A DNA stretch of 64,000 bases, from positions 681,583 through 745,582 of the forward strand of contig JH720310.1 in the NCBI GenBank assembly GCA_000231825.2, in the 5' to 3' direction. The translations under genes were made by a program, and so were the position numbers. The notes beneath the pieces are model-generated. The model worked only from the letters and a program-made list of their open reading frames with translations, did no database searches and was not told where the DNA came from. Source of the stretch: Tetrahymena elliotti 4EA. Its lineage: Eukaryota > Ciliophora > Oligohymenophorea > Hymenostomatida > Tetrahymenidae. This document shows positions 12,029-24,480 of the stretch, piece after piece; the stretch's first letter is position 1; every line of letters starts with the position of its first letter.

Positions 12029-14353
12029 TCAACAACAAGCAAAACCATCATAAGGATTTCCTTCCATATATAATTTAACTTTTTGTTAATTGTAAAATTA
12101 ATCATATTAATTTGGTACAAAAAGAGGATTTTTAATTTAATATTTTTCTGAATAGTAGTATCTATATTTAGCAAATGCTTCTTTATATTTTGATTTAGCT
12201 GAATACGAATACAGTTCATCATCAAGTTCATTAATTTTGTCTTCCACATTAGAGCATTTTTCTAATGTGCTTATTGGCACAAGAACAAATCCTATACCAA
12301 CACCTATGCTAATAATAGCGTAAATAGTTATATGGTAGAAACCTGGATTTAGGATATACTAAAACATAGTGTTAGAAATGGCATATATAGGAACTATATA
12401 TTTTATTATTGATAATATAGCAAAAGGCATTAAAGAGCTTATTTTTGAGGTTTTTTTTCTGTGGTAAATAATTTTATAGAGATGAATTGGGTAAAGTAAA
12501 AGTAAGCCAATAAATGAAATAACCAAACACATCGGAATGAGAGGAGCATAAAAAGCAGTAAAAAGCATAGTTTTAGCCATCTCACTAAACATTTATGATA
12601 AATTATTTTCTGGTTCTTGCCATTCATTATTACTAATTTCGTTTTTGAAGTAAGAGATAAGAATTTTAACATTTCTACCTGGATCTAAAATCATGATGAG
12701 AAAGTATAAAATTGTAGTGAAAACAAAGTTATTGTATTAATTTGAAATAAGCCCATTTGTTTTATAGATATCACTTTGAATTTTCTCTGGTTGAATCAAT
12801 GCATCAAATCCAACTAAAACTAAAAATGGAATCAAAGCTATGTTAACAAATCTACTCACAGCTAGCTTTATAGAAAATGAGCATTGCTCTCTTGTCTTAT
12901 CATAATAGCTTTCAAATGAAGATAACTTAGTAAGAATTGTACTTAATATACCATTTGACAAGAAAATAAAAAAGAAAATAACATAAGCTATATGTTAGGC
13001 ATCTTTGGTATTTACTTGTATAACAACTAGTTTTCCTTAGTGGTCATAAACCTGAACTGTTTCAGTAAAATTTTTTTGGAAACCAATTAAAATCATGTTT
13101 ACAATAAGACATAAACCCATGAAGAAAATTGTTAAAAAAGCTGAAACTACCTAGTAGAAAATCTACTTAGGTCTAGATATTTCTAAATTCTACCAATTAA
13201 TATCATCAGGCTCAGGTGCTCTTGTAACAGTTGCTTCCTCATAAGTCTGTTCTTCTATCTCTTTAACGTTTACTATATTGTCAAAAAGGAGGAATTTATG
13301 GCCTTTGTGTTCTTCATTTATGCCACAATGCTTCATATTTTTTTAAATTTCAATGATGTCTGAATTTTCTGAATATTATATCCATATTGCAAAATCACTT
13401 GCAGAAATATACTAGTAATCAATTTTATTTTTTTAAAATATAATTCTTCTATGCTTATATACCATATAGATAACAAGGACAATTGTTGTTATCATAACTA
13501 GAATATCCTACTAAACAATTTGACTTTATTAACCTACTATGTTTGCTATTGAAAATTCTGTTTCTTAGCTTGAAATGCATATTTCATATGATTTCTTACC
13601 ATTCATTACTTATTTCTTTACTTCTTCTATGTTTTTACAATAATCTCCATGATAATTTGTATAAAGACCATATAATCCACTAATCAAAAATATAATCAAT
13701 AAAATCAAAAGACAATCAATGAGAACTATAAAATACATACTGTAACCTATTCCATAATCAGCTAAGTGTCTGGGTCTTAAATGAATCAAACTTGCTATTC
13801 TTTAAAAAAAGGATTTTTATGTTTTGAATAATTCAACTTTTAATTCATCTATTTATTTAGTTGAATAGGAAAACTCTTCTGATTCTTCACGTTATTCATT
13901 CTATTATTTTGTCAGAATCGTATTGTAATCATCCTCTCCTTCTATTAACTTAGAATTTTAGTTAAGATTTTATGTTCCTATACTTACCTTGCTAAAATTT
14001 AGCTGCGATTTATAAGTACTTTAATCAACTACACTGAACTATTCTTTGATTTTTAAGTGATCATCAACACTTTTTTTTTTACTATGCTAATTATTTGAAT
14101 TGATTGTGGCAGTTGACTAATGTTGATTATAAATGCTTGGATACATATTCTTAAACTCTTGTTGTTAAGATTGAGATGCCATCAAATTGTTTTTTTAGTT
14201 TTTATTCCTATCTAAACTTGGGTACTTCTATTACTACATCGGTTAACTAAAGCCTGCTTAATATTAAAAATTTGCACTTTAACTGACTTGATTATGTCCA
14301 GAGTTTCTCATAGGATTTTATAAACTCTGAGCATGATAAAAATTCTAGTTCAT
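12029..14353 (-). CDS. OSCA/TMEM63-like multipass membrane protein
   Basis: A single uninterrupted frame of 774 residues runs from the first ATG after an in-frame TGA (14353) to the TGA at 12029-12031, ending FACC. The first 190 residues are polar, Ser/Gln/Asn-rich and probably cytosolic. About nine hydrophobic segments follow, near residues 205, 285, 405, 455, 505, 545, 600, 645 and 680. Between the second and third lies a soluble part with SASDFAIWIQ and the sequence APEPDDINWQNLEIS (about 377-391). The latter resembles the A-P-E-P-x-D-(I/V)-x-W-x-N-L signature that precedes the pore module of OSCA/TMEM63 (DUF221) osmosensitive cation channels, hence the call. The pore helices themselves diverge, so it might be a ciliate-specific relative. 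No intron is needed. Confidence 0.65.
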
Positions 14354-15811
14354 TTAAGTAATCAGATAATTCTATCAGCAACAATCTTAGAATATGTATA
14401 TTTCTTCTTCTCTAATTAACAATCACAAATTAATAATATAAGTAAAGATATAATTTATTTATATGCTCAATTGATACTATAAATATATTATCTTGTTACT
14501 TTATTTATTTTCGATGATAAAAAGAATTTTATTTAGATTGTATTTTCTTTAATTAAGAAGATTCATTTTTATTTATTTTCTTGATTTTTAATTATAATCC
14601 ATATATTATTGATACTATTTATTCAAATTTATAGTAGAAATTCTTTTAAATTTAAGATTTAAAGGGTTTTATTTTTTCACCATAAAATTATTTTGAAGCA
14701 TATTTTTGTTCAAGTGATATGATTATATTTAGTTATAAAAAAATATCTAAAGAATTTATTTTTTTTACAAATATGCTTGAAAAATAAAACCTATTTTAAG
14801 ATTAAATATCAATAAAGTATTTTCTGTTAAAATTAATTAAAATAAAAGCAATTTAATTAATTAAAATGTAGATGAATCTTCTTAAATTTACTTTTTTGAT
14901 AAATTAAAAAATTTAGATTGAGTAAAATTTTTGTTGATAAATTAACAAACATTTTATTTTGGAATTATTTTTTAACAAATAAGATAATTAATAATACTAT
15001 CAAAAAAACCTTTTTCAAACAAAAAATTTTAATTTAAAAAAATAAAAATATCAAGTTTTTTAGTAAAAAGTAGATTAAATTAAAACTAACTACTCTATTA
15101 AAATACAAAAAATTAAATCTGTATTCAAAAAGGAAAGATAAATTGAATAATTTTTAAAACTTCATAATTCTGTCTTTATTTAAATTTTCATTTGTTTTAT
15201 TTTTTCATTTCTTACAATTTATTTGATTTTATTATCAATTTTTTTAAAACCTAACATAACAAACCCAATGACTAAAAATTAAATTATTTATTTTTGTAAA
15301 TTTATTTCTTTTAAATCATTTAAGAAAATGAAAGAAATAATATGATACTATTCCAGAGATAAAAATTTATTTAAATCAAATAATATGTATTAAAATTTTA
15401 CTATTTGTAAATGAGAGAATGATATTAGTAAAAATACATTTTTGAGTTATTTTTCAATTATAGAAACTGAAAATTAATTATGATATCTGAATAAGTTTTA
15501 CATATTAATAAAATAAATAAAGAATTCATCAGTTTGAAGACTGAAGAGTCGATAATATACATAGATTAGATCAAAAGAGTAGAAAAAAATTAAATAGCGT
15601 CTCGTTTTCTTGATATAGCTTAATAGATGATTAGAAATTCACCAGAAAGTTGATTTTCAGGGTGACAGAGAGGTAGGTCTTTATATATATAATTTGCAAA
15701 ATAGTTAAGAGTTAATTAAGATAATTGAAAAAAAAGAGATTAGTTTATAAATAAAAGGAATAATTGAGTAAAATAATAGATTACTTTAGATATATTATAA
15801 ATAAGATTAAA
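14354..15811. other. Intergenic region between divergent genes
   Basis: Shared 5' flank of the minus-strand membrane protein and the plus-strand gene at 15812. No gene seen. It contains an imperfect inverted repeat (14560-14885), listed separately. Confidence 0.5.
14560..14885. repeat. Imperfect inverted repeat
   Basis: AAGAAGATTCAT at about 14565 is matched by its exact reverse complement ATGAATCTTCTT near 14872. Inside, GGGTTTTATTTTTTCA (about 14667) and GAAGCATATTTTTGT match the reverse complement of ACAAATATGCTTGAAAAATAAAACC (about 14767-14791), with a gap in one arm. The arms are about 150 bases each and the centre is near 14725. The match is patchy, as expected for an old palindrome. 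Confidence 0.45.
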
Positions 15812-16567
15812 ATGGAAGAGAAAACCAATTTTTAGATTAACTTCAATTCTTACTTGTTTTAGATTGAGCTTCTTAGTGATAATAAAATTAATATTACAGC
15901 TTCTAATTCTATTGAGGGAGAGCTTTACGAGCTTTTTAATCACAAATTAGAAAAGATTTAATCCAAATGCATTATCCCTGCCTTAGAAGAAAAAGCCCCA
16001 TAAACTTTATAGGCAAAGATAACTTATGGACATAATCATTCTCTAATTTTAGAAATAGTCGTTAAGTATGATTTTATCCCTGAAATGAGAGAATAAATTG
16101 AGATTCACAGAAAAGAAGTTGATAACGAAGAAAAATTAAAACTTCTCTTAAAGTAATCATAAAAAAATCTTTATGATTTATAAGTCAAGTTGGAGGAGAC
16201 AAAATCAAGCAAAAAGTTAGTTCATTCAAAGGATCCTTAGACCTTCAAAGGCCCAGGAACTCTCTTAAAGTTAGAATTAACTCCTGGTGATTATGAAATA
16301 ACTTTCAACTTCTTTGCAAATCCTGACAGCAATTACATTGACATTCAATTCTACATAGATAACAAAAAGACAGATGCAGTTCCAAATAATGGATTTTATT
16401 TGAATAAGGCTTAAGGAAACCAATTTTACCCATTCACACTCAAAACAGTATTTTAACTTGATAAAAATTCTGTTGTTTCAGTTCAAACTTCTAGTAAAAA
16501 TAAATTGGAAGTTAAATAAATGGTTCTTTTAGCTGAAAAAATAACAAAATTAAATAAGTACGAGTGA
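15812..16567 (+). CDS. Unknown 251-residue protein with central coiled coil
   Basis: An intronless frame from ATG 15812 to the TGA at 16565-16567 gives 251 residues starting MEEKTNFQINFNSYLFQIEL. Codon use is richer in G and C than its surroundings (GAC, GGC, CCC, TTC), consistent with a well expressed gene. Residues about 1-95 look like a beta-rich or mixed domain. Residues about 95-140 are charged and heptad-like (EIHRKEVDNEEKLKLLLKQ), probably a coiled coil. The C-terminal 110 residues (GPGTLLKLELTPGDYEITFN, then PDSNYIDIQFYIDN) read as a beta-sandwich-like domain. No signal peptide or membrane segment is visible. The family is not recognised; a cytoskeletal or vesicle-associated role would be a guess. 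Confidence 0.8.
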
Positions 16568-17550
16568 CTATCCTACTTATTAAATAAATATCATTAAAAA
16601 ATTAAATACACTATATTTGCTTTATTAGGGCTACTGATTTCGTTTTGGATTCTATTTGTTTGATTATATTATTTTATAAGCATCTAAAAATCTAACTTAA
16701 TAATTAATACAATATATCTGCCACTATTTCTTAATGTTGATTGAAGTTGTTGTTAACTAATTATTTGCTTTTCTTTCTTTCTTTTTGTTTTGATTTCACT
16801 TTACATAAAAATTTTAAATTTCAATTTTACTCTATAAAATAATACTTTAAAATAAAAATTATAATAATAATTGACAAGAAAAGACATTTAACAAAATTAG
16901 CCAAAAAATAAATAACACCAAAAACATTTTGCAATCAACATTTTTAATTTTATCCAAGAGCTCCATAACAATAAAAAAATTAATGTTAAGCTCTTGAGAA
17001 TAAATTATTAAAGAAATATTTAATTTTCCTAATTCATTCATATAATTCTAAGTTTTATAAATGATTAAGATAAAATATTAATTAATAATTGTTAAAAATG
17101 TCAAGCATACTACTTCTGAAATTAATTTTACTATCCATTTTTGAATCTCTTAATTATTTTTTTGAATAAATAATATCTATTTTTGGAAATAGATAAAAAT
17201 TTAATGTAAATATTTAAAAATTTATTTAATTAAACTATTATAGTATCTCAATTGAAAATGATTTTGATTAAAATATTTTCTTTCTCAATCTTGAAAAAAA
17301 ATAAACCTAAAAAATTAATTATTTATTCATATAAATTCTACATCCTATTAAGGTAAATATAAATAATCTTTAGAGTAACTCTCAAAATATAAAAAATATA
17401 ATTTTTCATACAATTTTGATAATAGTTTTAATTAAAATATTGTTGTACAAATAATTTTTATAAATTAATAGAAAGAGATAGTAAATAAAAGAAATTATCT
17501 TTAGTTTTTAGAATTATTTATTTATTAATTATTAAATTATAAAATGATTT
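16568..17550. other. Convergent intergenic region
   Basis: The 3' flanks of the plus-strand gene ending at 16567 and the minus-strand kinase ending at 17551 meet here. No coding frame is supported; a short minus-strand ORF (16859-17041) is hydrophobic by base composition only. Confidence 0.5.
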
Positions 17551-20156
17551 TCAATATTTGGAATTATAAAAAGATTTAGACTGCTTGTGTCTAGCTTGAT
17601 TAGTAGGATTTATAACATAATTTTAATTTTCCTGAGGATTTAAGTTCTATTAGTTTTGAATATTTACTAGCCTCTTATACTCATTTAAGTACATATCATA
17701 AAGATTGTTGTCACCTTACTATTTATCAATGTAATCTTATGATAAAGGGAAAGCATTTTTTTAATTTTTACTCAACTATTACTATTACTATTAATTTTTA
17801 GGTGAACTTTATCTAGTATTGTTTTAAGTATTATTCAATTTAGCTTAAGACAAATTTGAGAGGGATTTAGTATCTGAGTGCAAATAGTGCTTAGATGATA
17901 CACTGTTATTACTGTTTCTCTATCTCTAAGTGTTATTCATATTTGAACTAGAAAGTGGTTAGACCAATGTATTATGTAAGGAATGAGAATGCTTATGCTA
18001 ATACATAGTATTCATTAAGGACTCGTTTTTGTTTTCTAATCTTCTTGTTATTAAATTATCTATTTCTGTTTCATCTAGATTCAATTTAGGCATCTTATTA
18101 TATTATTACTGTAATCTCAATGTCTCGTTAAGTACATTTTCTACATCTTAATCTACATTCTGTAAACTTTTCTCCCAATAATCTTGCAAATCTTCACTAG
18201 CATAATCTTTAATAAAAATTAAATTATTCACAAATAATTATTTTAATTTAATTTACTTGAATGCTTGTAATTATCCTATAAATCTACACTATCCTATTAT
18301 AGCCCTTAATGTTATTTCTGATCTTGATAAGCTTATTTGATTACTTAAGATTCTTCATTTAGATCCTCGTCTATTTGATAGCTCATTTTGGCATGCCTAT
18401 TAATATTTTCAAAAGAAATGAATTTGTTAAGTTTTTAAATTTAATAAGCTACTGTCTTTATTCTTCTTATTTGGGTTAAAATGTAGCTTCAATATTTTAA
18501 ATTTATTATTGGCTGGGCTATTGCTCAATAACAGCAGGAGGCTGTAATCTATTTATATAAAGTAAAAGATTAAAAAATTTAGATAACTTATTTTAGAATA
18601 AAAATATACTATTATTCATTTGTTTCTCTGTTTGTGATTATTCCATTTGATTGGTTGAAAGATTATTTTCTACTCAAAAAAGCACTATGGTTCTTTACTA
18701 TGATTGACTAAGAGTCAGGAGAATTAAATTAGCTTTGAGAAAACTAACTAAATGGATTTTGTGAATGATCTCCAATATATGATCTCTCTCCAAATTTAGT
18801 AGTTGTGTATAATAGCTTGATGTTTTGATATTGGTCTCTTATAGGATCTAAGTATTGTTATATCTAATAAGGACTAATCCTATCATTTTCTTCTATTTAC
18901 AACATTCTTAAAATTAATTCAATTAAACTCTCACTGTATTTATCCTCTTTCATTTAGTATATTATCTTCTCAACTTTTTCTTCGGATATTTAAAACTTTT
19001 CTGCATCATAAATTCCCTATAAAATAAAGTTAAAAATTATTTTCAATTTTATTCATACTAGTTAATATATGAATTAAAGATCTTAATAGATAAATTAATA
19101 TTAAGATCTTTTTAAAAAAATTAAAGGATCTTTAATCATTATATAGTGATTTACCTAAATGCTACGCATAGAAGCCATTTCCAAGCAAGTTAATCCTAAT
19201 GAAAAGATATCACTGCTAATCTCATTATGTTCTGGGTTGGCAATTCTTTAAGATTTTAAAAATTAAAGTTTTATTAATGATATTTATTTACTATTGAAAT
19301 AAACATTTTGATAAATAAATAAATACCTATGTTCCATTTAGTGGAAAAGCTAAGGAGAGAGATAATTAGTATCAGAAACTCCTATTAATAGTCTTTTGTA
19401 TTATGAAAATTGAGTAAGGAACTTAACATCAGTAAGTTTAAATTTATTGTCTTGAGATATTAATATAGTTTGAGGTCTTATATCTCCATGTCTTAAATCA
19501 AAGGAATCAAATACAAGTAAGGCAGATGAAATACAATCAATCAATAAGAATATTTCTTATTCACTGAATTTTTTTCTAAGCTTTTTTCTTTTCTCAATTA
19601 ACTAAAATAAATTTTCAGGATGATATTGATACACGAGTGACAGTTTAAAGAAATTTGAACAGAAATCTTCTGATTTATCAGCTTCAACATCAATTAATTC
19701 CACTATATAAGGGCTCACAAGTTATTTTCTTTTTTCTGTCCTCTTGATGAAATTATCTAACTTATCTCTATCTTAAAAAGAGTACTGCTTTACTGCTAAT
19801 ATCTCCTAATTAATACAAATTTAAATAATGCTTCACGAAAAACTCTGAGATATTTTTTCAAAATATGATTTTTAAAAGTAATTAATTCTTCATCTTTAAA
19901 TTTCTTTACTTGAGAAATTTTTTGATTTAAGTAAAAATTATTTTAAGTATACATTCAATATTTGATTGAAATATTTGCTTTAAAATTGTTTCTAACCTAA
20001 AAAGAAAAAATATCCAAATAATTTTACCTGATTGAGTTCATTTTTCATTATTTTAACTTCTCCATAAGCATCATTTTCTACTTATTTGACAAAATGTAAA
20101 TTTTATTTGATATATGAGCTTTTATCCTCTACATTTAAAGATTAATTGTTTCCCAT
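17551..20156 (-). CDS. Divergent kinase-like protein with MGNN start and Q/N/S-rich tail
   Basis: Begins MGNNQSLNVEDKSSY at 20156, again a possible N-myristoylation signal, and ends ...FYNSKY at the TGA 17551-17553. The kinase fold is visible across several exons: YGEVKI (a poor Gly-loop), ILAVKQYS with the ATP-binding lysine (about 19790), HGDIRPQTIL in place of HRDLKPxNIL (about 19480), and LTDVKF in place of DFG (about 19430). Further on, ISSDIFSLGLTCLEMASM matches the helix F region. One clear intron is 19017-19154. Exons around 19870-20040 and 18400-18620 could not be joined with certainty because frames close with TGA, so the exact protein is unresolved. The C-terminal 300 residues are Gln/Asn/Ser-rich with poly-Gln. 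The catalytic Asp of HxD and the Asp of DFG survive, but the Lys and Asn of the catalytic loop are Arg and Thr, so activity is doubtful. Confidence 0.75.
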
Positions 20157-21092
20157 TTAAAATAGAGATATATTAAATTAATTTTATATCTATTTTTACC
20201 TACTTTTAATATTATTTTAAAGATTTATAAGTTCTTAAAAATACTATATTTTATAATTAGTTATCAAAATAATAATAATAATTAATAAATAGACTTAATT
20301 ATTCTTCTATTTTTTAGTTGTTTTTTTTTTGATAATTCAAATTTTAATATACATTTAAATGCTATCTAACAGATATTTCTTATTAAATATTTAAACAATA
20401 TTTATAACTAGATTCGCTATTTTTATTATTCTACAAAATAATTATTTTATAAATCACAAGAAATCAAAAAACATCTAAATTGATTCTTTCATCAAAAAAT
20501 ATTGCAAAAACTATTGCCTATTTAATAATAACTCTTATTAAATTACACATATGAATCTTTTAGTCTATTTTTAAAAAGAAAATTAATTACTGTATCAATT
20601 TAAATTGAAACTAATATTTTCATTTAAAATAATCCTTTAATTTAAACAAATATTTTAGCAAAAAAAATTTTTTCATTGAAATTATTCTTAAATAAATTAA
20701 AATTACCCTACTTTTTTGTTTTATTCATATTATTTTATCTAGCTAAATATAAAAGAAATTATCAAATTACATTTTTTATGCTAACTATAAAAAAAATACT
20801 CAGAAAATAGCTTTAATTGAATATTTTTCATAACTAAAAATGTTAATCAATTTGAAATTCTGGATCTATCAAATTATGTATATAATATATTTAACTCGAT
20901 TCGAAAAAATGATTCATATGAAAAATTAACAATTATTTTTACTTTTTTCTCATCACTACAAATTTTTGTCTTTTATCTACAAAAAAACCTATCTCTAAAC
21001 ATTCATTTGCTTGAGAAATTTTAAAAGAATATTTAAGAGAAAAAATTTTATCAACTCAAATAATTTTTAAAAAATATAAGTAAAAAAGAGCT
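20157..21092. other. A/T-rich intergenic region
   Basis: Shared upstream flank of the minus-strand kinase-like gene and the plus-strand LRR pseudogene. Nothing beyond A/T runs was seen. Confidence 0.5.
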
Positions 21093-22870
21093 ATGATATT
21101 TTAGAATTCAGACTTACAGGGCAATTTATCAGATTTTTTGAACACTTTTTTATCATAGCATTTGAACATAAATATTCAAATTAGTAAAGGGAAGATTTCA
21201 AAAAAGCATTATGATGATTCAGAATTTATTGACTAATAGTTTCAGTATTCTTACCACTATATTTTGAATCTTTAAGCAAAAAAAATATACTTAATGATTA
21301 GGGACTATCAGAATTATGTTCAAGATTAAAGAAATGTACTCATTTTTAGAGTATTAGATTTTATTTGAACGAAAACTAAATAGGCAATTAGGGTATTTCT
21401 TAATTGGGCTTTGGATTAGCTTAATGCTCTAATCTCTAAAGTATTTTATTAGGTCTCAATAATAACTAAATTGGCTATAAAGGTGCAGCAGAATTGATCT
21501 CTGGATTAGCTAAATTATCTAATCTATAAAGTATAAGTCTTGGTCTAGGCAATAATTAAATTGGTGATTTGGGCACATAAGAATTGGGTTTTGGATTAGC
21601 TTAATGCTCTAAACTATAAAACATAGAACTTTTTTTAAGTAATAACTAAATTGGCAATAAGGGTAAATCAGAATTGTGCCATAGATTAGCTAAATGCTTT
21701 AACCTCTAAAGCATAAAAATATATCTGAATAATAACTAAATTGGTGGTAGTGATACATCTGAATTGATTTTTGTATTAACTAAATGGTCTAAATTATAAA
21801 GTTTAAAATTATAACTCAGAAATAATTAACTTGGTGTTAAGGGGACATCAGAATTGGCTTCTGGATTAGCTAGCTTAATGCTCTAATCTCTAAAATATTT
21901 TACCAGGTCTCAATAATAACTAAATTGGCCATAAAGGTGCATTAGTTTCTGGATTAGCTAAATGTTCTATTCTCTAAAGCATAATCTAGATCTAAACAAT
22001 AACTAAATTGGCAATATAGGTGTTACAGGGATTAGCTAAATGCTCTAATCTATAAATAATAGCAATATATTTTGGTCATAACTTTATTGGTGATGAGGGT
22101 GCATCAAAATTGGGCTCTGGATTAGCTAAATGCTCTAATCTATAAAGTTTAAAATTACATCTCACAATAAATTAAATTGGTGATATGGGTACATCGGGAT
22201 TGGCCTCTGGATTAGGTAAATGTTCTAGCCTATTAAATATAGAACTTTGTCTAAGCAATAACTAAATTGGTGATAAGGTTACATCAGAATTAGGCTCTGG
22301 ATTAGCTCAATGCTCTAATCTCTAACATATAATACTTGGTCTCTTAGATAACTAAATTGGTGATAAGAGTGTATCAGAATTAGGCTTAGAAAATACTAAA
22401 TGCTCTAATCTCTAAAGAATAGCGCTTTGTCAAAATAAAAACTAAATTGGTGATATTGGTGCTTCATAATTAGGCTCAGGATTTTCTAAATGTTCTAATC
22501 TCTAAATAATATTACTTAGTCGAGAAAAAAACTAAATTGGAGATAAGGATGCATCAGAATTAGGCACAGGATTAGCTAAATGGTTTAATCTCAAAAATAT
22601 TACATTGGTTCTTAGCAAAAACTAAATTAGTTGTTAGGGTACATAAAATTGTTTTGTGAAATAACAAAATGCTCTAACTTACAAAGTATAGTAATGTATC
22701 TTAGCAAGAACTAAATTGGTGATAGGGATACATCAGAATTGAGTTCTAGATTAGCTAAATGCTCTAATTTTTTAAGTATAAATTTAGATCTAAACACTAA
22801 TCAAATAGGCAATAAGGTATTATCTGAAATGGAGTCTATATTTTGTTTCTGCACTAATCTATTAAATATA
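21093..22870 (+). pseudogene. Decayed intronless leucine-rich-repeat gene
   Basis: From ATG 21093 a frame opens (MIFQNSDLQGNLSDFLNTF) and then gives way to about 17 tandem 90-base units, each coding a 30-residue LRR of the form NNQIGDKGASELGSGLAKCS followed by NLQSL-L-L. Units start (AATAACTAAATTGG) at 21461, 21551, 21641, 21731 and 21821 at exact 90-base spacing. The frame then breaks repeatedly. There is a shift at an A8 run near 21280. A 4-base duplication (GCTAGCT) near 21872 makes the next spacing 94. The next two spacings are 83 and 79, and one unit has lost its middle (GGTGTTACAGGGATTAGC). Later units carry further changes, including a TGA-type break into different frames. No introns separate the units. 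This is most simply a dead copy of the LRR family found intact elsewhere in the window; a heavily programmed-frameshift gene is unlikely. Confidence 0.75.
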
Positions 22871-24480
22871 AAATTATTGTTAAATTAGAAACAATATTAT
22901 CATTATTTCAAAAAGTTTTGTTATCTCGAACAGTCGAAAAATTTAAGAATTAGCTATTCTTAATTTTCACAGATGGATGCATTTTTTTTAGGTTAAGCAT
23001 TAATTAAGTTTTATTTTACATAGTCTTTGATACTTAAGCTAGGTCAAAATAGTATGGATGGTATGGCTAAATCATTTTTAATGAAAAAAATTTTGAAAAT
23101 GAAAAGATTAGTTGTTTTTTTTGTGATTTGAATATTCATTGAAAAATATGAATTAAATATGAAAAATTAGATTATCAATCATACAATATTTTTATGTAAT
23201 TCTGGCATGTTATTAAAATTCATTTTTAAAAATTAGTTCAAAAATTTCAAACAATTTCTTATTCACATTATTTTTTAAATCATTAAAATTTAAATATTCA
23301 TAATTTTTCAGGAACAATTATTAAAAGCAATAAATAAATAAATAATTACTAATATCATAAATAAATTTAATTGTTTTTTTGAAAAGGGGATATTTAACAT
23401 GTTTTCAAATAATTTTGAATTATTAAATTAAATCAAACTAGGGGTAATTTTTAATTAAAGACAAAATAATAAAAATTTACAAAATTAGACAAAATTCTAA
23501 AAAAATATATGAAATATGTATAAAATTAGCACATTTTTAGATAACCTCTGAAATGGTCTAGTTCTTTAAGAATATGGAATCAAATAGTTAGTTACTTGTT
23601 TTTTATTATCCAAATGTTATAAGTTTTTAAAGAGAAATAAGAAAAATAATTTGAGGCCAAAATAATAAAATATCTTAGAAATGATAAATATATTTATTAG
23701 AACAAAAAATAAAAAACTTGAAGGTATTTACTATAATAAGTAATAAGTTAGTTAATAAAAATATTAAAATGTTTGAGAATTTGTTAGTATTTTTTAAGCT
23801 TTTTTATAAATATAAATTCATTTATTTGTTCAATAGAAATGATTAATTTTATTATTACTATTTGAAAGCAGTCTGTTTAGCTCCTTATTAATTTTATTAG
23901 CCAATTAATAAATAATTATTTGTCCTTATCACTAGGAATTTTGAAGTATTTATTCATTAATTATTTATCTATCGATTTATTTATTTATTTATTATTTATT
24001 GTTATTTTTTGGTATAATAAGTTTCTTTCTTCTTTTTTGGTCATTTCTAAAATGGTTTGTTTGTTTGTTTGTTTTTATTATTATATCACAGTTATAATAT
24101 AATAACTTAAGTTAAGCTAAATATTCACCTTTAACTAATCTCTAATTAATTATTCTTACATTGTAGTAGAAAAATTGCTTGGTATTTAATTAATAAGTCT
24201 TTAATTGAAAATAGTCATTTCAGTCTCATCTAAATTATTAGGAGGCTTTTCTAATATCTAGAATACATATTAAATAACAATTATAACTTATAAGAATAAC
24301 CAACGAGCATTAAAATTTCTTTATTAATTTATTAATCTAAAGGATTGAATATTAGTTTGTTAATGACTCTAAGTGATGTTTGAAAAACGTAGTTAGTTAG
24401 TTAGTTATTTAAATTGGAAAAAGAACAATAAGTTAGTTAGATGTTTACATAGTTAATTATTGGTTATTTCTTTTATCCTA
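22871..24480. other. Intergenic region, probable remains of the LRR 3' end
   Basis: The first 150 bases still look partly coding (LRR pseudogene tail). After that the sequence is A/T-rich with a GTTT microsatellite near 24060 and TTAG repeats near 24390-24410. It is the 3' flank of the Sel1 gene. No gene is supported. Confidence 0.5.

Noticed and set aside
21374..22870. Regular 90-base spacing considered as a CRISPR-like array
   Set aside because: The units have no invariant repeat plus unique spacer; the whole unit is coding LRR sequence, and the organism is a eukaryote.
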